Part shown: positions 29,569-38,443 of the stretch, piece by piece
Position numbering within the stretch: position 1 is the first letter of the stretch
Layout of the letters: every line of letters begins with the position of its first letter
NCBI RefSeq assembly: GCF_006365315.1
Contig: NZ_CP040968.1
Span: 1,178,001-1,242,000 of the forward strand
Reading direction: 5' to 3'
DNA from: Candidatus Methylopumilus universalis
Lineage (GTDB): Bacteria > Pseudomonadota > Gammaproteobacteria > Burkholderiales > Methylophilaceae
DNA length: 64,000 bases
Program-made: the position numbers and the translations under genes
The notes under the pieces: model-generated
The model's database searches: none
Seen by the model: only the letters and a program-made list of their open reading frames with translations
What the model was told of the DNA's origin: nothing

Positions 29569-29570
29569 TC

Positions 29571-30218
29571 ATGTCTAACCATCAAGCACTCATTCAAAAA
29601 CTCCATGGCATAGCCAAGAAAGCGGAACGTCAATCGGTTAGCATCGAAGAAGGATTATCAGCGCTCAATCATTTTGGATTTTCATTCATCAGTTTTTTAT
29701 TGGCACTACCTTTTATGCAGCCCTTTCCAGTGGGGCCTATCAGTGTATTAGGGGGTGTTACTTTCGCTGCCTTTGGCTGGCAAATTATAAAGGGATATAC
29801 CGCTCCGCATTTGCCTCAGAAAATAAACGAGATTGTTCTAAGTGCTGACAATTGGCGACGTATTACAAATGCTGCCATTAAAATTATTCGATGGACTGAA
29901 AAGTTTACAAGGCCTCGTTTAGCTTTATTAATTCGAGGCTCATTAGGCATTAGAATTGAAGCTTTCATTCTCATTCTCTCAGGTGTACTCATGGCAGTAC
30001 CTTTTGGCATACTCCCTTTAAATAATTTTTTTCCTGGCCTTGCCATTGTATTTTGTGCATTAGGACAACTCCATAAAGATGGATTTTTTATTTTAATCGC
30101 ATTTTTTTGGATTCTTTTTACCATCCTTTATTTTGCTGCATTTTTTATAGGTCTTTATCTTTTAGGGCTAGAAGGTATGCATAATTTTAGTCACTGGCTC
30201 CATCAACTTGTTTCATGA
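29571..30218 (+). CDS. ExoD-family exopolysaccharide synthesis protein
   Basis: A 215-residue membrane protein of the ExoD family with a soluble N-terminal part (IEEGLSALNHFGFSFISFLL) and several hydrophobic helices (PFMQPFPVGPISVLGGVTFA, FGILPLNNFFPGLAIVFCAL). ExoD was first tied to exopolysaccharide and alkaline tolerance in Sinorhizobium; its biochemical role is unknown. A GTG at 29565 overlapping the uppP stop is the alternative start. Confidence 0.85.
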   Translation: MSNHQALIQKLHGIAKKAERQSVSIEEGLSALNHFGFSFISFLLALPFMQPFPVGPISVLGGVTFAAFGWQIIKGYTAPHLPQKINEIVLSADNWRRITNAAIKIIRWTEKFTRPRLALLIRGSLGIRIEAFILILSGVLMAVPFGILPLNNFFPGLAIVFCALGQLHKDGFFILIAFFWILFTILYFAAFFIGLYLLGLEGMHNFSHWLHQLVS

Positions 30219-31237
30219 AATCATTTGCTGACCTTTTAATTGCTTGGCATGCCAAGTCAGGTCGGCACCATTTACCCTGGCAACAATCTAAAAATCCTTA
30301 CTCAGTTTGGGTCTCTGAAATCATGTTGCAACAAACACAAGTTACAACCGTCATTGATTATTACAATTGCTTCATGAAAAAATTTCCGACAATCAAGGCA
30401 TTAGCTCATGCCAATGAAGAAGAGGTCATGCAATTATGGAGTGGTTTGGGATATTACCGACGTGCACGTTTTTTATATGAAGGTGCACAAATGATTATGG
30501 AAAGGATGGAGGGTAATTTTCCATCTGAGTTTGACATGATGATGAAGATACCTGGGATTGGCCGTTCAACCGCAGGTGCCATTGCTGCATTCTCATTTAA
30601 TCAAAAGAAAGCGATTCTTGATGGCAATGTAAAGCGCGTTTTAAGTCGTTATTTTTTAATTTCGGAGTGGACTGGCTTACCTAAAACAGAAAAAAAATTA
30701 TGGCATTACGCAGAATCACTTCTTCCAAATAAAAACATCGACACTTACACACAAGCACTTATGGATTTAGGGGCGATCTTATGCAATAAAAAACCCCAAT
30801 GTAACTTATGTCCTCTAAATAAAACATGCCTCGCATTTCAAAAGAGCAAAGTCCATCTCATACCCACCCCTCGCCCTCAAAAAAAGATACCTACAGAATC
30901 TACCCATATGATAATCATCAAACATCACGATGAGATCTTGCTTGTTAAACGTCCTCAAAGTGGCATATGGGGAGGGCTTTGGTCGCTACCTCAGTATGAA
31001 AATACATCAATCACACCTAAAACATGGGTGAAAAAAAACTTTGGATTAGAAGCAAGTTTGCTAGAAAAAGATTTAAAAGCCTCAACAACGTTCACGCATT
31101 TTAAACTTGATATTACTTATAGCATCCTTGAAACCAAATCGCAGCACTCCAAAATCCCACACACTTGGCTCTCGTTAAATCATATTGAAGGCGCAGCCAT
31201 TCCCTCGATCATTAAGAAAATACTTTTAAAAATTTAA
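30215..31237 (+). CDS. mutY: A/G-specific adenine glycosylase
   Basis: Removes adenine mispaired with 8-oxoguanine. 340 residues: helix-hairpin-helix (MMKIPGIGRSTAGAIAAFSF), catalytic Glu in SEIMLQQTQVTTVIDYY, catalytic Asp in ILDGNVKRVLSR, an iron-sulfur motif CNKKPQCNLCPLNKTC, and a C-terminal Nudix-like domain that reads 8-oxoG. The first cysteine spacing is C-x5-C, one residue shorter than the usual C-x6-C-x2-C-x5-C. ATG overlaps the exoD stop by four bases. Confidence 0.95.
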   Translation: MKSFADLLIAWHAKSGRHHLPWQQSKNPYSVWVSEIMLQQTQVTTVIDYYNCFMKKFPTIKALAHANEEEVMQLWSGLGYYRRARFLYEGAQMIMERMEGNFPSEFDMMMKIPGIGRSTAGAIAAFSFNQKKAILDGNVKRVLSRYFLISEWTGLPKTEKKLWHYAESLLPNKNIDTYTQALMDLGAILCNKKPQCNLCPLNKTCLAFQKSKVHLIPTPRPQKKIPTESTHMIIIKHHDEILLVKRPQSGIWGGLWSLPQYENTSITPKTWVKKNFGLEASLLEKDLKASTTFTHFKLDITYSILETKSQHSKIPHTWLSLNHIEGAAIPSIIKKILLKI

Positions 31238-31660
31238 TGTCATATCTCGATGTGGAATCTCTGCGTCCAAATAAATATCGCTCGTCACTTCAAATCCAAA
31301 TTTTTTATAAAAATCGATCGCATGACATTGGGCGCTGATATAAATCGCTGAGAGTTGATTAAGTTTTGCTGTCGTCATAGCCTTTTCTATTAAGGCACTT
31401 CCAATACCATCTCCACGATATTCTTTTAAGACAGCGATGCGTCCTAATTGCATACAATATTCAATTACAAGAGCTCTCGCACATCCGATAGCCTTTTCAT
31501 CTTTAAATGCTAAGAAATGAATCGCCTCTTTATCCATGCCATCCCACTCTAATTGAGACGTCACTTTTTGTTCCTCAATAAATACTTTTTCACGAATCAT
31601 GGTGAGCGAATCATACCCATCTATCCATTTTACGACCTCAACTTTCAGATTATTTTCCAT
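31226..31660 (-). CDS. GNAT family N-acetyltransferase
   Basis: A 144-residue acetyltransferase with the acetyl-CoA loop YRGDGIGSALIEKAM and the upstream strand RALVIEYCMQLGRIAVLKEY; the end (AIDFYKKFGFEVTSDIYLDA) resembles the ElaA-like branch. Substrate unknown. It converges with mutY and overlaps its end by twelve bases. Confidence 0.87.
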   Translation of the reverse strand: MENNLKVEVVKWIDGYDSLTMIREKVFIEEQKVTSQLEWDGMDKEAIHFLAFKDEKAIGCARALVIEYCMQLGRIAVLKEYRGDGIGSALIEKAMTTAKLNQLSAIYISAQCHAIDFYKKFGFEVTSDIYLDAEIPHRDMTLNF

Positions 31661-31732
31661 AGGTGAAATGCTTGCATCTTAATACTGTTAGAGGCATGAT
31701 GTGTTTTCTATATATTTATATTTAAGGATTGT

Positions 31733-32161
31733 ATGAATAAATTTTTACCTGCTATTGCACGTGTATTTATTGCACAAATTTTTCTTGTATCTATTCTCAT
31801 TTCACTGAACGGCATTATGAATACACCGGATGGTTATATTGCTTACCAAAACGGATTGATGAGTCATGGTCTTCCAGGTATTTTTGCACCGATCTCAGTC
31901 ATTGTGCAACTTTTAGGTGGTTTAGCTCTTTTTGTAGGCTTTAAAACAAGATTAACTGCGCTTGTGTTAACTATATATACACTCATTAACGCATTGTCTT
32001 ATTTATATACATTCACCATCTTACCTTCTCCTGTATATCTCATCCCACTCCAACAAGCGCTTCAGTATTTAGCAATTACAGGCGGCCTGATTGTTTTAAT
32101 GCAAAATCCTGTCACCACATTTGCACTTGATAATGTAACTAAAACAAAAAAGCGCAAATAA
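31733..32161 (+). CDS. DoxX family membrane protein
   Basis: A 142-residue protein with four hydrophobic helices and DoxX-like features (ARVFIAQIFLVSILISLNGI, IVQLLGGLALFVGFKTRLTA). DoxX proteins occur with quinone-linked oxidases or as oxidative-stress membrane proteins; no oxidase is adjacent, but a cytochrome b561 follows after a terminator. Function not assigned. Confidence 0.85.
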   Translation: MNKFLPAIARVFIAQIFLVSILISLNGIMNTPDGYIAYQNGLMSHGLPGIFAPISVIVQLLGGLALFVGFKTRLTALVLTIYTLINALSYLYTFTILPSPVYLIPLQQALQYLAITGGLIVLMQNPVTTFALDNVTKTKKRK

Positions 32162-32176
32162 GATTCATTGATATTT

Positions 32177-32206
32177 AAAAAAGCAGCCATCAAGGCTGCT
32201 TTTTTT
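32177..32206 (+). terminator. Intrinsic terminator after the DoxX gene
   Basis: AAAAAAGCAGCC / GGCTGCTTTTTTT with loop ATCAA; separates the DoxX gene from the cytochrome b561 gene. Confidence 0.92.
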
Positions 32207-32234
32207 ATATTGATCTATGTCACATATTGTTATC

Positions 32235-32253
32235 AATCATGGTTATCATTAAA
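32235..32253. promoter_or_regulatory. Fur-box-like site upstream of cytochrome b561
   Basis: On the minus strand TTTAATGATAACCATGATT matches the 19-base Fur consensus GATAATGATAATCATTATC at 14 positions, including the unbroken central AATGATAA. It lies about 75-95 bases before the cytochrome b561 ATG in an intergenic region, so iron control is plausible. Chance matches in AT-rich DNA are the main caution. Confidence 0.42.
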
Positions 32254-32328
32254 ATGATTTAAGTATGCTCAATATTTTTGAGTGCGTTAGAATAGAAGTT
32301 AAGCTTTACTAAATATAAGGAATTTATT

Positions 32329-32928
32329 ATGGCAACAGCATCCACAAAATATACAAAGACCGCGATTATTTTGCACTGGCTTATTGGTTTTGGCATTATT
32401 TTTATGTTTTTATTTGGCTGGTATATGGAGGACTTGCCGAAAGAAGCTCCTAAAGCTATGAGTTTTGATTTATTTGATTTAGGTTTTTATACATGGCAAT
32501 TGAGTGAAGAAGTCTCTCCTCGCACATTTTACTTTAATCTTCATAAATCACTCGGTATCACAATCTTAGGTCTAATTGCGTTTAGAGTTTTTTGGAGACT
32601 GACACATCCAGCACCAGCCCTTATTAAAACGATGAAGGCTTGGGAGAAAAAATTAGCGAATGCTACCCATCATGCTTTATACCTTATTATGATTTTAGTG
32701 CCTGTATCTGGTGCAGCGATGGCACTCTATAGTAAATATGGCATTAAGTGGTTTGGTATCCCATTAGCTGAAGGTTTGGGAGATGATGCTATGAGAGATA
32801 TCTTTAAAAATGCTCATGAGATTATTGGCATTATTCTTCTTGTCTTATTGGGACTTCATATTCTTGCTGTCCTCAAACATACATTTGTGAATAAAGATGG
32901 CACTCTAAAACGTATGACGTTTAAATAA
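32329..32928 (+). CDS. Cytochrome b561 (di-heme, CybB-like)
   Basis: A 199-residue inner-membrane b-type cytochrome with four helices. Heme-ligand histidines are visible in IILHWLIGFG, FYFNLHKSLGIT, NATHHALYLIM and LLGLHILAVLKH. The family transfers electrons from quinol to superoxide or other acceptors. Longer loop between helices 1 and 2 than E. coli CybB. Own transcription unit after a terminator; it meets the converging permease gene at 32933. Confidence 0.9.
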   Translation: MATASTKYTKTAIILHWLIGFGIIFMFLFGWYMEDLPKEAPKAMSFDLFDLGFYTWQLSEEVSPRTFYFNLHKSLGITILGLIAFRVFWRLTHPAPALIKTMKAWEKKLANATHHALYLIMILVPVSGAAMALYSKYGIKWFGIPLAEGLGDDAMRDIFKNAHEIIGIILLVLLGLHILAVLKHTFVNKDGTLKRMTFK

Positions 32929-32932
32929 ATTC

Positions 32933-34156
32933 TTATTGATATCTTAAGGCTTCAATTGGATGAAGCTTGGCGGCCTTACTTGCTGGATAATAACCAAAGA
33001 AGACACCTACACTTGCAGCCACTGAAAAAGCCAATATGATGGACTGCATAGAAATTAAAATTTCAGCGCCCACCATTTTTTTAACAAGAAGTGCGCCACC
33101 TAATCCAAGTGCGACACCAATCACACAACCTACAATAGAAATTACACACGCTTCTAAAAGAAACTGAAGCAGAATATCTTTTTCACGCGCACCTATCGCC
33201 ATACGAATGCCGATTTCACGTGTGCGCTCAGTCACCGATACCAGCATAATGTTCATAATGCCGATGCCACCTACAAGAAGGGAAATGGACGCAATCGCAC
33301 CTAACAACATTGACATTGTTTTTGCCGTATCACTTGCGGTCTTTGCCATCGCTGTTAAATTTCTCACTGAGAAATCACTTTCCGCATTTTCACGGATATT
33401 ATGTCGCTGACGAATCAAATCATTAATCGCGTCTTCAGCAACCCCCATATATTTTTCTGATTTAGCTTGCGCCATGATCATGCGCACACTTCCTGGAATT
33501 TGATTGCCAAATAATTTTCTCTGTGCTGTTGTGATAGGAACAATAATAGTATCGTCCTGATCGCGACCATCGAAGCTTTGGCCTTTGCTTTCTAATACAC
33601 CCAAAATTGTAAATGGGCTTTTTTTAATACGAATCGTTTTACCGATAGGGTCTATATCATCACCAAATAAATTTTCAGCAACTGTTTTTCCAATCAGAGC
33701 CACACGATTTGCAGAGCGGATATCAGCATCTGAAAATAATTCCCCGCTATCAACATTCCAGCCTCTAATAGAAAAATAGGTAGGAGAAGTGCCAATAATT
33801 GATGTATTCCAATTATTACCTGAAAAAATGATTTGCGCATTGCCAGTGCTTATCGGTGCAATAGCTGCAATATCTTCCAAATCCCCAATGGCATTCGCAT
33901 CATTGATATTGAGCGCTGAAGAATTACCTGACCCACTTCTCGAACCTGAGGTGCTAGAAGAGCCTGACAAAATTACGAATAGATTACTACCCATCGAATC
34001 AATAGATCTTTTAATGGATTGTTGGGCACCCTCACCAATAGCCATCATCAATATCACAGCACCTACACCAATCACCATGCCTAACATAGTTAAGAAAGTG
34101 CGAAGGCGATTTGCACTCATGGCATGCCAGGCTTCACTTAACATAGAAAAAAACAT
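32933..34156 (-). CDS. MacB-type ABC transporter permease (FtsX fold)
   Basis: A 407-residue permease: first helix after AMSANRLRTFLTMLGMVIGV, a large periplasmic MacB_PCD domain, and three C-terminal helices with the FtsX signature TERTREIGIRMAIGARE. It ends HPIEALRYQ, the family end. Here the permease and ATPase, fused in E. coli MacB, are separate genes. Member of a MacA-type tripartite exporter operon with a gap of zero bases to the ATPase. Confidence 0.92.
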   Translation of the reverse strand: MFFSMLSEAWHAMSANRLRTFLTMLGMVIGVGAVILMMAIGEGAQQSIKRSIDSMGSNLFVILSGSSSTSGSRSGSGNSSALNINDANAIGDLEDIAAIAPISTGNAQIIFSGNNWNTSIIGTSPTYFSIRGWNVDSGELFSDADIRSANRVALIGKTVAENLFGDDIDPIGKTIRIKKSPFTILGVLESKGQSFDGRDQDDTIIVPITTAQRKLFGNQIPGSVRMIMAQAKSEKYMGVAEDAINDLIRQRHNIRENAESDFSVRNLTAMAKTASDTAKTMSMLLGAIASISLLVGGIGIMNIMLVSVTERTREIGIRMAIGAREKDILLQFLLEACVISIVGCVIGVALGLGGALLVKKMVGAEILISMQSIILAFSVAASVGVFFGYYPASKAAKLHPIEALRYQ

Positions 34157-34861
34157 TTAAGCTTCTACCTTTTCTTTGTTGCGAGAATCTTCTACAATTT
34201 TTCCATCTAAGAAGCGTACTTGTCGGCTCGCATGTTCTGCAATATCATTTTCGTGAGTGACAATAATGATGGTGTTTCCAATTTGATTAAGCTCATCAAA
34301 TATTTTCATAATTTCATCGCTCGTTTTACTATCTAAATTGCCTGTCGGTTCATCGGCTAAAATTATGCGTGGCTGATTAACAAGAGCTCTTGCAATAGCG
34401 ACTCGCTGCTGCTGCCCTCCTGAAATTTGACTTGGCTTAGAATCAAAATAATTGCCTAGCCCCATTCTTTCTAAAATATTCTTTGCTATCTTGGTTCTTA
34501 ATTCTTTTTGATCTTCAGCATAAACTAATGGTAAGGATACATTTTCAACCAATGTTGAACGCGCAAGTAAATTAAAGCCCTGAAAAACAAACCCAATAGT
34601 TTTGTTTCTAAGCTTTGCTAGCTCATTACTACTTAAAGATTTAATGGAATGGCCATCGAGGATGTATTCGCCTTTGGTAGGTCGATCTAAACAGCCTAGG
34701 ATATTCATAAAAGTCGATTTACCTGAACCTGAAGGCCCCATGATAGCAACATAGTCACCATCATCGATGGTGAGATTCACATCTTTGAGAACAGGAAAAA
34801 CGCCTGCAGCAGTATTGTAATCTTTATAAAGACCCTGAATCTCAATGACTTTTTTTGTCAT
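34157..34861 (-). CDS. MacB-type ABC transporter ATP-binding protein
   Basis: A 234-residue ATPase of the LolD/MacB/FtsE class: Walker A GPSGSGKSTFMN, Q-loop FVFQGFNLL, signature QISGGQQQRVAIARAL, Walker B RIILADEPTGNL and H-loop IVTHE. It drives the neighbouring FtsX-fold permease. Gene order adaptor-ATPase-permease with only a few bases between. Confidence 0.95.
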   Translation of the reverse strand: MTKKVIEIQGLYKDYNTAAGVFPVLKDVNLTIDDGDYVAIMGPSGSGKSTFMNILGCLDRPTKGEYILDGHSIKSLSSNELAKLRNKTIGFVFQGFNLLARSTLVENVSLPLVYAEDQKELRTKIAKNILERMGLGNYFDSKPSQISGGQQQRVAIARALVNQPRIILADEPTGNLDSKTSDEIMKIFDELNQIGNTIIIVTHENDIAEHASRQVRFLDGKIVEDSRNKEKVEA

Positions 34862-34864
34862 AGA

Positions 34865-36067
34865 TTAAAACACTCGTGGCGGACGATTAGGGCCTTGTGC
34901 ATTTGAGCCGGCTGGTTTTTGATCTGTTGCCATGTCAGCCGTAATCACAAATTCATTAGGTTTAATATCTGAAGTCACAATCTCGGTATATTTGCCATTG
35001 GTAATACTTGTCTTAACCCTAATCATTTCCGGCTTATTATTTCTTAAGACATAAACTTTGCCAGAACCTAAGCCATCATTTTTGGTTTTAGCTTTATTGT
35101 CATCTGATTTTTTATCTTTCTTCATGGCTAATTTCATTTCTTCATTTTTAGGTCGATAACGTAAAGCCGCATTAGGCACTAGTAACACATTGTCATGTTT
35201 TGCAAAATTAATATTCACATAAGCTGTCATGCCTGGTAATAAGAGTTGTTCTGGATTGTCCACTGAAATCACAACGTTATAGGTCACGACATTTGCTGTA
35301 TTTGTTGGATTGAGTCTAATTTGCTTCACCACACCTTCAAAATTTTGATTAGGAAATGCATCCACATTAAATTTAGCTGTTTGACCTACTTGAATCCTGC
35401 CGATATCTGCTTCTGCATAACTTGTGTCGATTTGCATCTTGGATAAGTCTTGTGCAACTTTAAATAAGGTCGGTGTTTGTAAGCTTGCTGCCACCGTTTG
35501 ACCGACATCCACCTCGCGATCTACGATAACGCCTGAAACAGGTGACTTAATAATTGAATAACCATAATTTGTTTGGTCACGTTTGAGCTGTGCTTTAGTC
35601 GTGCTTAATTGCGCTTCTGAAGATTTTAAAGCTTGGGTCGCTTGATCGAGCTCTTGTTTAGACACATATTCTTGTTGAAATAAGTTTCGCATTCTTGCTT
35701 CATTCGCTTTGGCTAATTCGACTGAGGCTTCATTATTTTTTACATTACCTAGAGATTGTGCAATTTGTGCTTTAAATAATTCATCTTCAAGCTCTAAAAG
35801 AATTTGGCCTTTTTTTACTTGATCGTTATAGTCCGCGTAAATTTTTCTAACGCGACCTGAAACTTGCGTACCCACATTCACAAGTGTCACAGGCTTGATC
35901 GTTCCATTTGCTGTGACATTTTGTTCAATGTCTCCCATCGTGACAGGCTGGAGTCGATATAAATCTTCAGGTTTCTTTTTATGCGAGAGTTGATACACAT
36001 AATAAGCACCAAATAGAAAAGCTAAAATTAAAGCAATATTAATTAAATGGGTGGCTAGCTTTTTCAT
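34865..36067 (-). CDS. MacA-like periplasmic adaptor
   Basis: A 400-residue membrane-fusion protein with an N-terminal anchor (LINIALILAFLFGAYYVYQL), lipoyl halves (VGTQVSGRVRKIYADYNDQV and SPVSGVIVDREVDVGQTVAA), a coiled-coil hairpin between them and a beta-barrel part (GQTAKFNVDAFPNQNFEGVV). A Lys-rich insert (MKKDKKSDDNKAKTKND) near residue 320 is unusual. It joins TolC and the ABC permease for macrolide-like or lipid/peptide export; cargo unknown. Confidence 0.92.
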   Translation of the reverse strand: MKKLATHLINIALILAFLFGAYYVYQLSHKKKPEDLYRLQPVTMGDIEQNVTANGTIKPVTLVNVGTQVSGRVRKIYADYNDQVKKGQILLELEDELFKAQIAQSLGNVKNNEASVELAKANEARMRNLFQQEYVSKQELDQATQALKSSEAQLSTTKAQLKRDQTNYGYSIIKSPVSGVIVDREVDVGQTVAASLQTPTLFKVAQDLSKMQIDTSYAEADIGRIQVGQTAKFNVDAFPNQNFEGVVKQIRLNPTNTANVVTYNVVISVDNPEQLLLPGMTAYVNINFAKHDNVLLVPNAALRYRPKNEEMKLAMKKDKKSDDNKAKTKNDGLGSGKVYVLRNNKPEMIRVKTSITNGKYTEIVTSDIKPNEFVITADMATDQKPAGSNAQGPNRPPRVF

Positions 36068-36073
36068 ATGTTT

Positions 36074-37525
36074 TTATTGTCTTTTCTTTTCGGGTAATTT
36101 CTGAATCATTGCATTATCAAGGACGCCTATCGATTGGGCAAGAGTTGTTCTTGCAATATTCCAATTTAAAACCGATTGTATTTTTTGTTGTTTCGCATTA
36201 GCTAAAGCACTTTGTGCATTGAGCGTATCAATGATATTTCCAACACCTTCTTTGTAGCGACCTAATGCCAAACGCGATGACTCTTCGGCGCTTAAAAGTA
36301 GAATATTAGAAGCAGTAATCGATTCATTAGCTGTCTTTAGATTTTGATAAGCCGTCCAAACGTCTAGGGATACCTGCAGTTTTAGCTGGTCTCTTTTTGA
36401 GGCATTTAATTCTGCAGTAGCTTCAGCTGAACGAATAAGGAATGTAGGTTTGTATCCTTCAAAAAGAGGGATACTCAAGAAAATGCCAAGCTGTGAGGTA
36501 TTTTGAGAAGTTTGTCCTAATAAATTTTCATCATATTGGTTGGAAGCATCAATTCTCACTTTAGGTTTAGCATCTGCTTTTACAGCTTCAATTTTAGCTA
36601 ATGAAGCTTTTAATTGCGCTTCGCTAGCAATTAGGTCTGGTCTTTGGAGTCTCGCTTGCTCAATGAGAGCATCAATATCTTGATCTACTAATTCAGGAAT
36701 ATCATCAAGCTTGCTGTCAGCTATTTGAAAATTAATGTTTGCAGGGGCTCCCATGACGTTCGCAAGATTTCCATAAGCCACTTTTAATGTGCCTTCGTTT
36801 CTAAGTTTCGTAAGTGTGGCACTGGCAAATGAAGTTTGTGCTTGAAGTTTATCTGCAGGCGTTGCAACACCTGCGATATATTTAGCCTCTGCTGCTTTAA
36901 AACTTTCCTGAGAGAGACGCTCAGTCTCAATCGACGCATTGAGAATTGCACGATTTGCATGGACTTGATAAAAAGCATTCACTGCAGTTAATAGCACAGT
37001 TTGAACTGTTGCGTTTTGACTAGCGCTTGCTGCTCTTAAAAGCTGATTCGCATTTTCAAAATTAGCATCACGACTTCCAAAATCATACAAAAGATAAGAT
37101 GCAACAATTCTATTGGTAGCATTCGAATAGTTCGTTGTCCGATTTTTATTTTCTGTCACGGATAACGTGTCTGTCACTGATGGAAAAAAGAGTGATCTCG
37201 CTACGCCAACTTGGGCTGATTGAACTTTAGCGTTTGCATAAACTTCTCTAGTTTGAGGATTATGACAAAGTGCCGCTTCAGTAACTTCAACCAAAGATAA
37301 AGGTTTGTCATAAGTCTTCTGACTGCATGGATCACTTACCGACGGATCAATATAACCTTGGGGAATAAGTTGAATATTATCTTCTTTTAAATCCTTATCT
37401 GAATACCATATGGATTCAAGCGCATAGGCTGGAATTAGGGCTCCCAATAAAGAAAAGGTAAGAAGAAAGCGAGGAAAATTCAAATGTAAAAATCTTTTTA
37501 AAAAACAGCTTGTTAAGTGCTTCAT
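36074..37525 (-). CDS. TolC family outer-membrane channel
   Basis: A 483-residue outer-membrane efflux protein with a signal peptide (FPRFLLTFSLLGALIPAYAL), two OEP repeats and TolC features (DPCSQKTYDKPLSLVEVTEA, LYDFGSRDANFENANQLL, VSLDVWTAYQNLKTANESI, AESSRLALGRYKEGVGNIID). First gene of the tolC-macA-ABC set, but 76 bases after the DUF2147 gene of the upstream operon without a terminator, so some read-through from that operon is possible. Confidence 0.92.
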   Translation of the reverse strand: MKHLTSCFLKRFLHLNFPRFLLTFSLLGALIPAYALESIWYSDKDLKEDNIQLIPQGYIDPSVSDPCSQKTYDKPLSLVEVTEAALCHNPQTREVYANAKVQSAQVGVARSLFFPSVTDTLSVTENKNRTTNYSNATNRIVASYLLYDFGSRDANFENANQLLRAASASQNATVQTVLLTAVNAFYQVHANRAILNASIETERLSQESFKAAEAKYIAGVATPADKLQAQTSFASATLTKLRNEGTLKVAYGNLANVMGAPANINFQIADSKLDDIPELVDQDIDALIEQARLQRPDLIASEAQLKASLAKIEAVKADAKPKVRIDASNQYDENLLGQTSQNTSQLGIFLSIPLFEGYKPTFLIRSAEATAELNASKRDQLKLQVSLDVWTAYQNLKTANESITASNILLLSAEESSRLALGRYKEGVGNIIDTLNAQSALANAKQQKIQSVLNWNIARTTLAQSIGVLDNAMIQKLPEKKRQ

Positions 37526-37601
37526 ATCGACAAAATCTTAACATGGGACTATTAAGTATAGACTAGTTTCAAGCCTATTTAATTCAAAAAATTAGGGGTA
37601 A

Positions 37602-38036
37602 TTATTTAGCTAAACTTAAATACCGGTCTTGCGTAATAAGTCGATTTACAATGACATGCAATTCAATACGATTATTAGGGAGTGGCTTTAACTCGCACTT
37701 ATAAATTTTGCCGGAATCCGGGTCTAACACCTTGCCTACCAATTCTTTTTTGGCATTCATCTTAAGCTGTTTAAAAACAACCAAACCAATGATAGGTTTA
37801 TTTTTATCTGGTCCTACGCATGGCTTACATACATCTACAGGATCATCTTCTGGGTCAGGAAAGACCTCGATAATCTTCCCTTCAAACCCCCCATTTTTTA
37901 AAGCGCTAATTTGAATAGTTGCCTCAGGGAGTTCTGTAAAATCATCCAACATGTTCCATTTTCCTACCGGCCACACATCGGCAGCAAAAAGCTTGGATGA
38001 AACAAGGATTAATATTAAAAATAAATATTTTTTCAT
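37602..38036 (-). CDS. DUF2147 domain protein, exported
   Basis: A 144-residue protein with a signal peptide (MKKYLFLILILVSSKLFAAD) and the DUF2147 core: PVGKWNMLDDFTELPEATIQ, CKPCVGPDKNKPIIGLVVFK, LDPDSGKIYKCELKPLPNNR. DUF2147 proteins are small periplasmic beta-barrels of unknown role. It is the last gene of an eight-gene operon with lipid-type enzymes, so it may bind or process the exported product; this is inference. Confidence 0.87.
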   Translation of the reverse strand: MKKYLFLILILVSSKLFAADVWPVGKWNMLDDFTELPEATIQISALKNGGFEGKIIEVFPDPEDDPVDVCKPCVGPDKNKPIIGLVVFKQLKMNAKKELVGKVLDPDSGKIYKCELKPLPNNRIELHVIVNRLITQDRYLSLAK

Positions 38037-38044
38037 TTTGGGTT

Positions 38045-38440
38045 TTAAGCAGATGCGATTAATGCACCTAAGCTAATGAGCAAAATACCAAACAGTTGTT
38101 GAATAACTATAGTTTCACCTAGAAAAAAAATTGATGCAAGAGGGACAGTCACATAGACCAGAGAATTCATAAGTTGGGCTTTAGATAAATCGACTTTTGA
38201 TAAAATGGCAAGCCATGAAAAAAACGCAATCAACACAAATACCACACCTATTATGATGTTGGCGTTGGTGAGAATATTTAATACATAAAGAATAACGTGA
38301 CTTAATTGATCTAAAGGAATCTCACCAAGATTGGTCGCCCCTTTTTTTAAGAAAATTTGGGTAGCCGTGTCACATAAAATGAAGAGCAGAAATAAAAAAA
38401 AGATTTCTACATTGTATTTGATTTTTAATTTCTGAAGCAT
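38045..38440 (-). CDS. Small EamA/SMR-type membrane transporter (first of pair)
   Basis: A 131-residue protein with four hydrophobic helices (IFFLFLLFILCDTATQIFLK, IIGVVFVLIAFFSWLAILSK, LMNSLVYVTVPLASIFFLGE, LFGILLISLGALIA), the size and layout of small multidrug resistance / ArnE-ArnF half-transporters. The second helix pair has the typical VDLSKAQLMNSL. A similar gene at 40806 lies in the same operon, suggesting a heterodimeric flippase or exporter. Confidence 0.82.
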   Translation of the reverse strand: MLQKLKIKYNVEIFFLFLLFILCDTATQIFLKKGATNLGEIPLDQLSHVILYVLNILTNANIIIGVVFVLIAFFSWLAILSKVDLSKAQLMNSLVYVTVPLASIFFLGETIVIQQLFGILLISLGALIASA

Positions 38441-38443
38441 GTT

